Assembly: GCA_022447205.1 (NCBI GenBank)
Contig: JAKVBQ010000008.1
Coordinates: 16,453-80,452 of the forward strand
DNA length: 64,000 bases
Direction of reading: 5' to 3'
DNA from: Phycisphaerales bacterium
GTDB lineage: Bacteria; Planctomycetota; Phycisphaerae; Phycisphaerales; SM1A02
The notes beneath the pieces were generated by a model. The model saw only the letters and a list, made by a program, of their open reading frames with translations, ran no database searches and had not been told where the DNA came from. Within the stretch, counting starts at the first letter, position 1. Each line of letters opens with the position of its first letter. Positions 35,743 to 44,336 of this stretch are shown in pieces. Position numbers and translations under genes: made by a program.

Positions 35743-37179
35743 CTATTCCTCGATCGGCAACGGGTCGTCGACCCGGCCCGCGATCCAGTCGCGGATCCTT
35801 GGCATCAGGACCTCCCTGAGGAGGATCTTGATGCAGGCAGCGACAGGGATCGCGATCAACATGCCGTAGAGACCGGCCATCGCACCACCTGCGAGGATCG
35901 CGACCACGATCGTGACCGGATCCAGGTTGGTGGCCCTGCCGGCGATCAACGGCGTGAGCACGTAATCGTCGAGGAACTGACCGACGAGGAAGATGACGGT
36001 CGGCCAGAGCAGGATCGCCCACCAGACCATGCGTTCGGTGTCGGATGTCGAGAACTGGTCTGCAAAGAGAAGACCGATCGACAGCGGGAGTCCGATGCCA
36101 CCGAGATACGGCACCAGCGTGAACATGCCGACGATGATGCCGAGGGGGATTGCATACGGCACGCCCACGATCGTCCAACCGATCGCATAGATGACGGCCA
36201 GGATCGCGCAGATGACGATCCGCCCGCGAACGAAGCCGGAGACAGCCCTGTCCATCTCGTGCATGAGATAGACGGTGCGGTCCCGATGGTTCTCCATGAT
36301 CATGCCCTTGCCGAACTCGAGCACCTTCGGCCAGCCGACGCTGAACATGAAGAAGTAGAACGGGATCAGGAAGGCCAGCAGACCGAGTTCGACCACGCCG
36401 AGGATCACGGACCACACCCGGGCCACGCCGGACCCGACGATGCCGACCCAGTTGACGCCCGAGGCCTCGGTGTCCTGCCGGACTTCGGTCGTCCCGGCAA
36501 CCTGCTGGCGAGCCAGTTCCTCCTGGACGATTCGACGAATCCGCTCATCCTCCGTGAGGCCGGCCGATGCCCGGGAGGCGACCGCATCCGAGCCGACATC
36601 CGAAGGCGCTTCGCCGGCGACGTGGGTGACGACCGGTCCATCAGCCTCGACATCGGTGCTCGAATCAGTCCCCGCGTCATCCGAGGCCTGCTCGTCCGGG
36701 TCGACCGGTTCGGTCGAGTCCGCGGCGATCTCGACCCCGAGCCAGTTCTCCGCCTTGCCCAGGACCGTCTTCAGTTCCGGCTGGATCGAATCCGGAGCCC
36801 AGCTCACGGCATGATCGATCGCGCCGGTGTACTTGCCCTTGCGTACCGCGTCGACGAAGGAGATCGTCTGCCCCACCACCAGGGGGATGGTCAGTCCGAT
36901 GATCACCAACAACGTCACGCCACCGACACCAAGCACCGAACCGACGGCGAACGGACGCGAGAACCCGAGACGGCGCTGCATCAGGGAGATGACCGGTTCG
37001 AAGAGATACGCCAGGAGCAGCGCCACGAGCAACGGCACGGTCACCGAGCGCATCGCGTAGCCGAGCCAGACGATGCAGATCAGGATGATGATCCAGGCGG
37101 CGTCACGAATCGGCTGGATCTGCCAGAGATGGCGATCCGCCACGTTCGGAATCGATGACACCTGTTTCTGTGGTTTCAT
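35743..37179 (-). CDS. AI-2E family (PerM/YdiK) transporter
   Basis: 478 residues. Usual eight-helix AI-2E transporter layout: helices near 30-47, 54-72, 83-110, then after the insertion 280-300, 330-355, 360-385, 395-420 and 430-455, with the family GYPYLGGIGLPLS-type motif seen as TLVPYLGGIGLPLS and DDYVLTPLIAG. Between helices three and four there is an acidic, Ser/Thr/Ala-rich insertion (about 150-240) not present in typical members. Export of small molecules or Na+/H+ exchange has been proposed for the family. Converges on ffh. No ribosome-binding site is clear. Confidence 0.85.
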   Translation of the reverse strand: MKPQKQVSSIPNVADRHLWQIQPIRDAAWIIILICIVWLGYAMRSVTVPLLVALLLAYLFEPVISLMQRRLGFSRPFAVGSVLGVGGVTLLVIIGLTIPLVVGQTISFVDAVRKGKYTGAIDHAVSWAPDSIQPELKTVLGKAENWLGVEIAADSTEPVDPDEQASDDAGTDSSTDVEADGPVVTHVAGEAPSDVGSDAVASRASAGLTEDERIRRIVQEELARQQVAGTTEVRQDTEASGVNWVGIVGSGVARVWSVILGVVELGLLAFLIPFYFFMFSVGWPKVLEFGKGMIMENHRDRTVYLMHEMDRAVSGFVRGRIVICAILAVIYAIGWTIVGVPYAIPLGIIVGMFTLVPYLGGIGLPLSIGLLFADQFSTSDTERMVWWAILLWPTVIFLVGQFLDDYVLTPLIAGRATNLDPVTIVVAILAGGAMAGLYGMLIAIPVAACIKILLREVLMPRIRDWIAGRVDDPLPIEE

Positions 37180-37197
37180 GTGTGTCCGGGAAGACGG

Positions 37198-37602
37198 TCA
37201 GACCGCGCCGATGCCGGTCAACAGTGCATCACGACTGAACGCCTCGTCGAACTCATAGACGCCGCGGAAATCATCCAGGGAATCCTCGTCGGTCTTGCTC
37301 ATCAATCCGGCATCGATCATCGCGAAGACGATCCGTCCGAAATCAAGCGTCCGGTGGATGTTCCAGTTGCGCAGTACGGCAGGCGCCATCAGGCCCCATC
37401 GATCGATCGCGAGGTCGCGCAGCCCGAGACAGAACTCCTGACCGCGGATGTGACGCTCCTCGGCGGCGAGCTGGCTCTCCTGTTCGTAGATGCGTTCCTG
37501 CGTGTAGGTCAGGCCACCCTGGACGAACTCATAGGCTTCCGCCGGATACGGGGTCGACTCCAGGAGGGTCTGCCATTCGAAATCGTGCTGAGCGGTAGGC
37601 AT
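37198..37602 (-). CDS. Minf_1886 family protein
   Basis: 134 residues matching the Minf_1886 family, seen mainly in Planctomycetota and Verrucomicrobiota. Conserved pattern: YPAEAYEFVQGGLTYT, EERHIRGQEFCLGLRDLAI, RWGLMAPAVLRNWNIHRT, FGRIVFAMIDAGLMSKTDED. The FGRIVFAM and DFRGVYEFDEAF parts are the most recognisable. Function is not known. Lies 18 bp before the transporter on the same strand and is likely co-transcribed with it. Confidence 0.85.
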   Translation of the reverse strand: MPTAQHDFEWQTLLESTPYPAEAYEFVQGGLTYTQERIYEQESQLAAEERHIRGQEFCLGLRDLAIDRWGLMAPAVLRNWNIHRTLDFGRIVFAMIDAGLMSKTDEDSLDDFRGVYEFDEAFSRDALLTGIGAV

Positions 37603-37803
37603 GGACTCACCAGTTCAACGGGAAGCATCCGAACGATCCGCTCGGATGCGGGTGGGGGTGACGCGGCTGCGACATGGATACTGTAGTGTCTCGAACCACG
37701 AGTTTCTTCATCGGAAGTATCGGCTTCTTCGGATCTTCCGCGCCAGTCGCGAGATTCCCGGCCCTGAAACACCGGTATGAGCCATGAAGGCCGGGATACG
37801 GCC

Positions 37804-39120
37804 TCAGGCCCCCGAAACCCATGCCGGGGCTCGATCCAGATCCCGAAGAAGCCAGACGACCCCACCTTCGGGGTCCGGCAGGCCGGCCTCGATGTCCGAG
37901 AGCGGAATCGAGAGCAGTCCGGACTTGGGACCGGGGGCCAGGGTCACTTCATCCGGATCGAGGCCGAGCGCCCTCGCCCCATGCACGGTCGCCATCGGCA
38001 ACCACTCCTCGAGACGAGCCCCTTCGAGGGCGCACAAGGCCAGGGCATCATCAAGGACCGACAGCCGCCGCCCGCGTACGCCGGGCCCGGGCAGGCATGG
38101 CCGACCATCGGTACCCAGTGCGACGGGGATGCCGTGCTCCAACATCGCTCGCCAGGCGTGCGGCGGTGCGCTCTCATCTGGATGGCCGAGGTAACGGCTC
38201 GCTCGAGGACAATAGACCACGGTCACGCCGTGATCGGCCAGGAGCTCGAGATGACGAGGTTCCGCGTAGTTGAGGTGAACAACGACCCCGCGACCACCCG
38301 GCATCAATGGAAGCACCGAATCGATCGGATGCCTCCCCGGTGGCGTGACCTGATCCGGGTCGTACCCCGACTGTTCCAGCATCGCGGCAAACGCCCCCGC
38401 CCCGCGCAGGCACCACTCGACTTCAGCACGTGACTCGGCGAGATGGGTGACCACCTGACGGCCCGAGGCGGACGCAGCGTCATAGAGTTCGGCCCCCGTC
38501 GAATACGGCGCATGGGGCGAGATGCCTGGCATGATCCGCCCGGCACCGCAGTCACGTGCGGCGAGGTCACGGATTCGTTCGAGACCGGATGCGGTCCGAT
38601 CCCCATGCCCGATGACCTCAAGGCACCCGAGACCACCCAATCCCGTCCTGTACAGGGCCTCCAGCGCACGGTCAGAGCCACAGATGTCGGCCACGAACGG
38701 GCAACCACCCGCCAGGGAGGCCTTCGCTCCGATCTCGACCGCCCGCTCGACCGCCCCCGCCTCCTCCTGGGCCTTGCGATGTCGAAGCACCCCCCACAAC
38801 CACGCCTGGAACGAGCCCATCTCCGCAGGTGCCTCGAGATCGCTGAGGTCCAGGTGGACGTGCGCATTCACGAAGGGTGGGCAGACCAGGTGTTCGCGGT
38901 GATCCAGGAGCGCCACGTCGTCCCCGACCGGACCGATCGAGCTGGGATCCCCTGCCGCGATGATCCGACCACCCTCGAGCAGCAGGGCGCCGGGCACGTG
39001 GGCACCATTGGCGTCAGCAAGCACCCCAGCGTGGACAAGCTGACGGCCGGAAGGAGCCATCGAGCCCGAAGCGTTCGAATCGCTTCCACCCGCGGGGGGG
39101 ATTGAATGTGCATCACCCAT
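37804..39120 (-). CDS. amidohydrolase-superfamily deaminase-like enzyme
   Basis: 438 residues. Metal-site residues: NAHVHLDLSD (HxH), SPHAPYST, VTHLAESRAEVEW and the LGTDGRPCLPGP Asp. The layout (beta-sandwich start LLEGGRIIAAG, TIM barrel, closing strand) fits the S-adenosylhomocysteine/5'-methylthioadenosine deaminase or chlorohydrolase subgroup, and aminofutalosine deaminase (menaquinone route) is another possibility, as this family uses similar motifs. Start ATG 39120 has AGGACTG upstream; it is divergent from the OmpA lipoprotein (102 bp). Confidence 0.82.
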   Translation of the reverse strand: MGDAHSIPPAGGSDSNASGSMAPSGRQLVHAGVLADANGAHVPGALLLEGGRIIAAGDPSSIGPVGDDVALLDHREHLVCPPFVNAHVHLDLSDLEAPAEMGSFQAWLWGVLRHRKAQEEAGAVERAVEIGAKASLAGGCPFVADICGSDRALEALYRTGLGGLGCLEVIGHGDRTASGLERIRDLAARDCGAGRIMPGISPHAPYSTGAELYDAASASGRQVVTHLAESRAEVEWCLRGAGAFAAMLEQSGYDPDQVTPPGRHPIDSVLPLMPGGRGVVVHLNYAEPRHLELLADHGVTVVYCPRASRYLGHPDESAPPHAWRAMLEHGIPVALGTDGRPCLPGPGVRGRRLSVLDDALALCALEGARLEEWLPMATVHGARALGLDPDEVTLAPGPKSGLLSIPLSDIEAGLPDPEGGVVWLLRDLDRAPAWVSGA

Positions 39121-39222
39121 GAACAGTCCTCGCACACTACACTTTAGGGCGTATCGCCGAACGTGCCTGATCAGTGCGGGCACGGGACCGGCAGAGCACT
39201 CAACTCGAGCAGGGTATCAAGC

Positions 39223-40074
39223 ATGCGTACACCACTTCTCATCGTTGCAGGAACCTCGATCTTCGCATTCATGGCCACCGGCTGCGTGCCCCAGCAGAAG
39301 TACGACGAACTGCTGACCGCCTACCGCGGCAAGGAACAACACGCCATCAAGATGCAGGAAAACCTCGATGGTGCACGCGCGAACGAGAAGGTGCTCCGCA
39401 CCCAGCTCGACGACGCCCGCCAGAAGCTGAACGCCCTCGAGACGATGACCGCCCAGCAGTCCGACGAGCTCTCCGACATGGAAGACATGTTCCAGGGCCT
39501 CTCGCAGCGGATCACCTCGCTCCGGGTCGCGGCACTCCCGCCCGAGCTCAACGCGAAGCTCACGCGCCTGCGTGACACGCACCCCGACCTCCTCAGCTTC
39601 GACGAGACGACCGGCATGCTGCGCTTCAGCACCGATCTCTCCTTCGGACTCGGTTCCACCGAGCTCTCCCCGGAGGCCCGTCAGGCAATGGGCTCCCTGG
39701 CCTCGATCCTCAACAGCACCGACGGCTCGCCCTTCGACGTCGAGATCATCGGCCACACCGACAACGTTCCGGTCAGCCGCCCCTCGACCAGGCAGAAGTA
39801 CCCGGACAACATGCACCTCTCGGTCGGACGTGCGATGTCGGTCCGATCCACCCTCGTCGGCGACCAGGTCAACCCGGGTCGCGTGAAGGTCGGTGGCTGG
39901 GGCCAGTACCGTCCGCTGATGATGAACCCCGATCGTGGTGGCGAAGCGGCCAACCGACGGGTGGAGCTGTTCCTCATTCCCAGCACGATGACCGCAGCAG
40001 TTCCGATGGCGGACACGCCTTCGACCCCGGTGGTCACCGGTGGCACGAACGAGGACGACTTCCCGCCCAAGTGA
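39223..40074 (+). CDS. OmpA-family lipoprotein with coiled coil
   Basis: 283 residues. Lipobox FMATGC, lipidated Cys21. A long coiled coil (about 30-110, EQHAIKMQENLDGARANEKV, ARQKLNALETMTAQQSDEL) leads into an OmpA domain from about 150: VEIIGHTDNVPVSRPS, LSVGRAMSVRSTL and NRRVELFLIP. Its TDN and RRVE carry the diaminopimelate-contact residues. Paralogue of the lipoprotein at 25479-26126, but larger and without the same sequence in the coiled coil. Anchors the outer membrane to peptidoglycan by inference. AGGG precedes ATG 39223. Confidence 0.9.
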   Translation: MRTPLLIVAGTSIFAFMATGCVPQQKYDELLTAYRGKEQHAIKMQENLDGARANEKVLRTQLDDARQKLNALETMTAQQSDELSDMEDMFQGLSQRITSLRVAALPPELNAKLTRLRDTHPDLLSFDETTGMLRFSTDLSFGLGSTELSPEARQAMGSLASILNSTDGSPFDVEIIGHTDNVPVSRPSTRQKYPDNMHLSVGRAMSVRSTLVGDQVNPGRVKVGGWGQYRPLMMNPDRGGEAANRRVELFLIPSTMTAAVPMADTPSTPVVTGGTNEDDFPPK

Positions 40075-40422
40075 GCCTCTCTGCGGCCCGCGCCAGGACC
40101 CCATCCGATGGCCACTGCCGCCCGGCAGACAGGCACCGGATTGGTGCCTGCTGGGGGCAATAAAACGACCGGATTGCAAAAAATGAGCACTCCGGCCATG
40201 GAACTTGAGGCATTGGGGACTAGCCTCGAAGCAGGTGGTGACCGTTCACCGACCGAGGATCGGGTTCGATCCGGACTTCTGGGGTGGGAAACAGGGTCTG
40301 ATCGCACTTTCGTTCGCACGCGTCCTGACGCCTGCGAGCAGTCATGTCAACAGCACTCGATGGTCACGAGCGTGACCGAACCAACGGCTTCCAGCCACAC
40401 ATAGATGAAGGACGTACCAGAA
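40075..40422. other. 348-bp gap: one hairpin, no gene
   Basis: Contains a CAGGCACC / GGTGCCTG stem (40130-40137 with 40143-40150, 5-base loop) past the OmpA stop but without a following T-run, so only a possible Rho-dependent terminator. No open frame with a good ribosome-binding site. Promoter of the following large gene should be in the right half. Confidence 0.45.
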
Positions 40423-43344
40423 ATGATGCCGCACAAGATCTGTATCCATGCCATCGGTATCTGCTGTATTGCAGGACTTGCCTCGACCACCTTCGCCACC
40501 GCTTCAAGTGGTCTGGACATCGAGATCAACGAGGTCAGGACCGAACAGAGCGGGGCGGACATCGACGAGTTCATCGAACTGCGTGGCAACGCCGGGGCGA
40601 GCCTTGACGGACTCACCTACATCGTGATCGGCGACGGCGACAGCTTCCCGCCGACCCAGAACGGCTACATCGAGGCGGTCGTCGACCTCAGCGGCAACAG
40701 CATCGGCTCCAGCGGATACTTCGTGATCGCGGAGGACACCTTCACCCTCGGCACCGCTGACCTGACCGCCGCCCTGAACTTCGAGGGCTCGGACAACGTC
40801 AGTCACTTCCTCGTCTCCGGGTTCACCGGCAGCCTCAACCAGGACCTCGACGAGGACGACGACGGCACGCTCGACATCACCCCATGGGACTCGATCCTGG
40901 ACTGCTTCGCCCTCCTCAAGAACGCGACGCCGGACGGCAACAGCGACGAGTACTACTACTGCGACGAGACCGTCGGACCCGACTCCGGCTTCGTTCCCGG
41001 CCACGCCTACCGTTGCGAGGACACGCGCGAACTCCGCGCCGGTGCCTTCGACCTCGGCATCGACGACAGCCCCGGCGAAGCCAACGCGGAATGCGGCGGC
41101 GGCGGCGGCGGCGGAGAGCTCATGATCACCGAGATCAGGATCGACCAGCCAAGCAGTGACACCGATGAATACTTCGAGCTGATGGGCGACCCGAACACCG
41201 ACCTCACCGGCCTGACCTACGTGGTCATCGGCGGCACCGGCAGCGACCCCGGCGGCAAGGTCGAGGCGGTGATCCCCCTCGACGGCTACACGATCGGAGC
41301 CACCGGCATCTTCTGGGCGGCCGAGGAAACCACCTCCTTCGGAACCCCTGACGCGGTCTTCACCAACGAGATCGACTTCCAGAACGGCCAGAACGTCACG
41401 CACCTCCTCGTGCGCGACTGCACCGCCGGGGACAACGACGACCTCGACGCCGAGAACGACGGCATCCTGGATGAGCCCCTCCCCTGGTCCGAGGTGATCG
41501 ACGACGTCTCGGTCGTCAGGACCTTCGGCAGCGGCTTCCTCATCTACTCCGACAACACCGTGGGACCGGACGGCTCCTTCCTGCCGGGTCAGGTCTATCG
41601 CTGCTCCCCCGATTCGACCTGGAAGGTCGGAGGCTACGACCCCGGCGACGGCACCGACACGCCCGGCGCCGAGAACCTCCCCTGCCCCGCGATCCAGTGT
41701 GGTGGCGAAGATCCCAGGAACTGCTTCGAAGCCCGGGCCGAACCCGGCTGCTCCGACTTCTCCTGCTGCTCCCTGGTGAACGAGGTCGACCCCTCCTGCG
41801 GCGAAGTGGAATGGGACAGCAACTGCGTCTCGATCGCCCAGAGCGTCTGCCTTTCCGGAAACCCGGCTCCCTCGCTGGTCCTCAACGAGGTCCGCATGAA
41901 GCAGGGCGGCAGTGACGATGACGAGTACTTCGAACTGACCGGCGATCCCGGCACCAGCCTCGACGGCGTCAGCCTCCTGGTGGTCGGCGGCAACGGCGTC
42001 GACATCAACGGCTCGGTCGAGACCGCGATCAACCTCTCCGGCAACGCGATCAACAGCCTCGGCTACTTCGTCGCCGCGGAAAGCACCTTCACCCTGGGCG
42101 CGGCCGACGCGATCATGGACCTCCTCTTCAATGACGGAGGCAACAAGACCCTGATGCTGGTCCACAACTTCACGGGCACCGTGAACGGCGACCTCGACAA
42201 CAACGACGACTGCACGCTCGATGCCACCCCATGGGATGACGCGATCGATGCAGTCAGCTTCATCAGCACGTTCGACACCAACTGCACCTACGCCAATGCG
42301 ATCGCAGGACCGGACGGGGACTACAGCCCCGGACACGCCTACGTGTGCGGCCAGCCCGGCAACTGGGGCGTGGGCACCTTCTATGTCGACGACGAGAACG
42401 CCGCGGACACCCCGGGTGCCGCCAACCCCGACGACTGCGACACCTCGGACTGCGAGGAGTGCATCGATCGCGGCCTGGATGTCGTGGCCTGCGACCTCCT
42501 CCAGACCTATGCCGGCGACTGCTGCAACGTCTGGGATGCGAGCTGCGACGCGTTCGTGGCGAACAACCTGACCTACGAGGCCAGCGCACCGGTCGATGTC
42601 CAGGTCGTCGAACTCAGGAGCGACCAGATCGGCGACGACAACGACGAGTACTTCGAGCTCCAGGCGACGCCCGACACGGCACTCGACGGGTACTCCGTGA
42701 TCGTCATCGGTGATGGTTCGGGTGGTTCCGGCCAGATCGAGACGCGGATCCCGCTCATCGGTGCGACCACCGACGAGAACGGGCTGCTGGTGATCGCCGA
42801 CAGCTTCACCTACACCCTCGGCACCCCGGACTACGATTTCAACTTCAACATCGAGAACAACGACAACATCACGACCCTCGTCGTCTACGGATTCTCCGGA
42901 GACGACCTGGAACCGGACGTCGACACCGATGACGACGGCCTGATGGATGTCATGCCGTGGGTCGAGTCGACCAGCTGCGTCGCGATGCTCAGCACCGATG
43001 ACCCCGAGAGCGGCGACCTCGTCTACTGTGACAACCAGGTCGGACCGAACAAGGTGGGCGCCCCGGGCCACATCTACTTCGACTGCGATCTGGGCGCCTG
43101 GCAGATGGGCCTCTTCGACCCGGTCGGCGAAACCGACACCCCCGGTGTCCTCAACAACGGCTGCGAAACCGGAGGACCCGACTGCGTGGGTGACTTCGAC
43201 GACAACGGCAAGGTCGATGGCGCGGACCTCTCCGCGCTGCTCGGTGCCTGGGGCACCGCCAATGCGTCCATCGACCTGACCGGTGACGGCAACGTCGATG
43301 GCGCGGACCTCTCGGTCCTCCTCGGCGCCTGGGGCGACTGCTGA
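40423..43344 (+). CDS. secreted protein with four lamin-tail-like repeats and dockerin tail
   Basis: 973 residues with signal peptide (cleaved near residue 30). Four repeats start at about 32, 233, 486 and 727, each opening with a form of EIRxDQ...DDDEYFEL and containing GLTYVVIGGTG, a PW turn, and TVGPDGSFLPGHAY. This resembles the lamin-tail/LTD fold of secreted bacterial proteins. Two Cys-rich inserts (CCSLVNEVDPSCGEVEWDSNC near 455, CDLLQTYAGDCCNVWDASC near 700) separate repeats. The C-terminus (about 922 on) is a dockerin-like pair: DFDDNGKVDGADLSALLGAW and LTGDGNVDGADLSVLLGAW, bounded by Cys. Start ATG 40423 has AAGGA upstream; ATG 40405 and 40426 are alternatives. Followed by a clear terminator. 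Confidence 0.9.
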   Translation: MMPHKICIHAIGICCIAGLASTTFATASSGLDIEINEVRTEQSGADIDEFIELRGNAGASLDGLTYIVIGDGDSFPPTQNGYIEAVVDLSGNSIGSSGYFVIAEDTFTLGTADLTAALNFEGSDNVSHFLVSGFTGSLNQDLDEDDDGTLDITPWDSILDCFALLKNATPDGNSDEYYYCDETVGPDSGFVPGHAYRCEDTRELRAGAFDLGIDDSPGEANAECGGGGGGGELMITEIRIDQPSSDTDEYFELMGDPNTDLTGLTYVVIGGTGSDPGGKVEAVIPLDGYTIGATGIFWAAEETTSFGTPDAVFTNEIDFQNGQNVTHLLVRDCTAGDNDDLDAENDGILDEPLPWSEVIDDVSVVRTFGSGFLIYSDNTVGPDGSFLPGQVYRCSPDSTWKVGGYDPGDGTDTPGAENLPCPAIQCGGEDPRNCFEARAEPGCSDFSCCSLVNEVDPSCGEVEWDSNCVSIAQSVCLSGNPAPSLVLNEVRMKQGGSDDDEYFELTGDPGTSLDGVSLLVVGGNGVDINGSVETAINLSGNAINSLGYFVAAESTFTLGAADAIMDLLFNDGGNKTLMLVHNFTGTVNGDLDNNDDCTLDATPWDDAIDAVSFISTFDTNCTYANAIAGPDGDYSPGHAYVCGQPGNWGVGTFYVDDENAADTPGAANPDDCDTSDCEECIDRGLDVVACDLLQTYAGDCCNVWDASCDAFVANNLTYEASAPVDVQVVELRSDQIGDDNDEYFELQATPDTALDGYSVIVIGDGSGGSGQIETRIPLIGATTDENGLLVIADSFTYTLGTPDYDFNFNIENNDNITTLVVYGFSGDDLEPDVDTDDDGLMDVMPWVESTSCVAMLSTDDPESGDLVYCDNQVGPNKVGAPGHIYFDCDLGAWQMGLFDPVGETDTPGVLNNGCETGGPDCVGDFDDNGKVDGADLSALLGAWGTANASIDLTGDGNVDGADLSVLLGAWGDC

Positions 43345-43393
43345 TCGGCCCCAGCTCCCATGCACGCTCCGGCGTGCCGAATCCTGAATCCAG

Positions 43394-43425
43394 CAACGCC
43401 TCCGATCACCGGAGGCGTTGTCTTT
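43394..43425 (+). terminator. intrinsic terminator of the repeat-protein gene
   Basis: CAACGCCTCCG (43394-43404) pairs with CGGAGGCGTTG (43410-43420) across a 5-base loop to give an 11-bp stem, followed by TCTTTTT. About 50 bp past the stop codon of the repeat protein. Confidence 0.92.
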
Positions 43426-43474
43426 TTCCAGACAGAACCGCAAGCGAGTGGAACGCGGATATGCTCAAGGAACC

Positions 43475-44308
43475 ATGAACCTCATCGCCCAGCCAATCAT
43501 CAGACTCGGCAGTCTCGTCCACGACGGCGTCGACGGCTTCGGGCGATTCACCCGGTTCACGGGGAACGTGCTCTACTGGATCGTCTCCCAGCCGAGCTCC
43601 TGGATGCGCTGGCGGAACCTCGCCCCCCAGCTCTACGCAGTGGGCGTCCTCAGCATCCCGGTGGTCGCGATCACCGGGATGTTCATCGGCATGATCCTGG
43701 CCCTCGAAGGCTTCGCACAGTTCGCCTCGCTCGGCCAGGAGGACCGGATCGGTGGTGTCATCAACGCCTCGGTCACCAAGCAGATCGGCCCGGTCCTTGC
43801 CGCCGTGATGCTGTCGGGACGGGTGGGTGGCGCACTGGCTGCGGAACTGGGCACGATGAAGGTGACCGAACAACTCGATGCCCTGCGTGCCATGGGGAGC
43901 GACCCGATCAGGGTGCTGGTGGTCCCTCGATTCATCGCCTGCCTGGTCATGACCCCGATCCTCACGGTCTACTCCGACATCCTCGGCTCCTGGGGGGCCT
44001 GGCTCGTGGTGGTGCGGATCTTCGAGGTGCCCAGTGCCGACTACTGGTTCCACACCGCGAACTTCGTCACCTGGTGGGAACCGGTGGGCGGTCTCGCGAA
44101 GAGCGTGTTCTTCGGAGCCTGCATCGGACTCGCCGCGTGCTACAAGGGCTTCTACTGCAGACCGGGTGCCGCCGGGGTCGGTCGGGCCGCGACGGCCGCA
44201 TTCGTCTCGAGCTTCATCGCGATCATCATGATCAACCTCGTGCTTGCGCACTTCCTGAACACCTTCCGACAGATCGTCGATCCGAACGAGACCAGCTTCT
44301 TCTTCTGA
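43475..44308 (+). CDS. mlaE: MlaE-type ABC transporter permease
   Basis: 277-residue permease of the Mla phospholipid system. Family motifs: IPVVAITGMFIGMILALEG, QIGPVLAAVMLSGRVGGALAAELGTMKVTEQLDALRAMG read in order, and VPRFIACLVMTPIL. Five to six hydrophobic helices. The ATPase and MCE proteins (23521-25355) are about 19 kb away, so the system is split in this genome, unless a further set exists outside the window. AAGG precedes ATG 43475; it follows the terminator at 43394. Confidence 0.92.
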   Translation: MNLIAQPIIRLGSLVHDGVDGFGRFTRFTGNVLYWIVSQPSSWMRWRNLAPQLYAVGVLSIPVVAITGMFIGMILALEGFAQFASLGQEDRIGGVINASVTKQIGPVLAAVMLSGRVGGALAAELGTMKVTEQLDALRAMGSDPIRVLVVPRFIACLVMTPILTVYSDILGSWGAWLVVVRIFEVPSADYWFHTANFVTWWEPVGGLAKSVFFGACIGLAACYKGFYCRPGAAGVGRAATAAFVSSFIAIIMINLVLAHFLNTFRQIVDPNETSFFF

Positions 44309-44336
44309 ATCGACCCGACCATGCCAGGAGGCCTCC

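Noticed and set aside
37607-37822. 71-residue minus-strand frame between Minf_1886 and the amidohydrolase
   Set aside because: No ribosome-binding site, no motif, and overlaps the end of the amidohydrolase gene.
40130-40150. Hairpin past the OmpA lipoprotein as intrinsic terminator
   Set aside because: Stem is good, but there is no T-run after it on the plus strand; kept only as part of the gap note.
40504-43443. 979-residue open frame opposite the four-repeat protein
   Set aside because: Val/Glu/Gly-rich mirror of a GC-rich coding sequence without a ribosome-binding site; the plus-strand protein has signal peptide, repeats and terminator.
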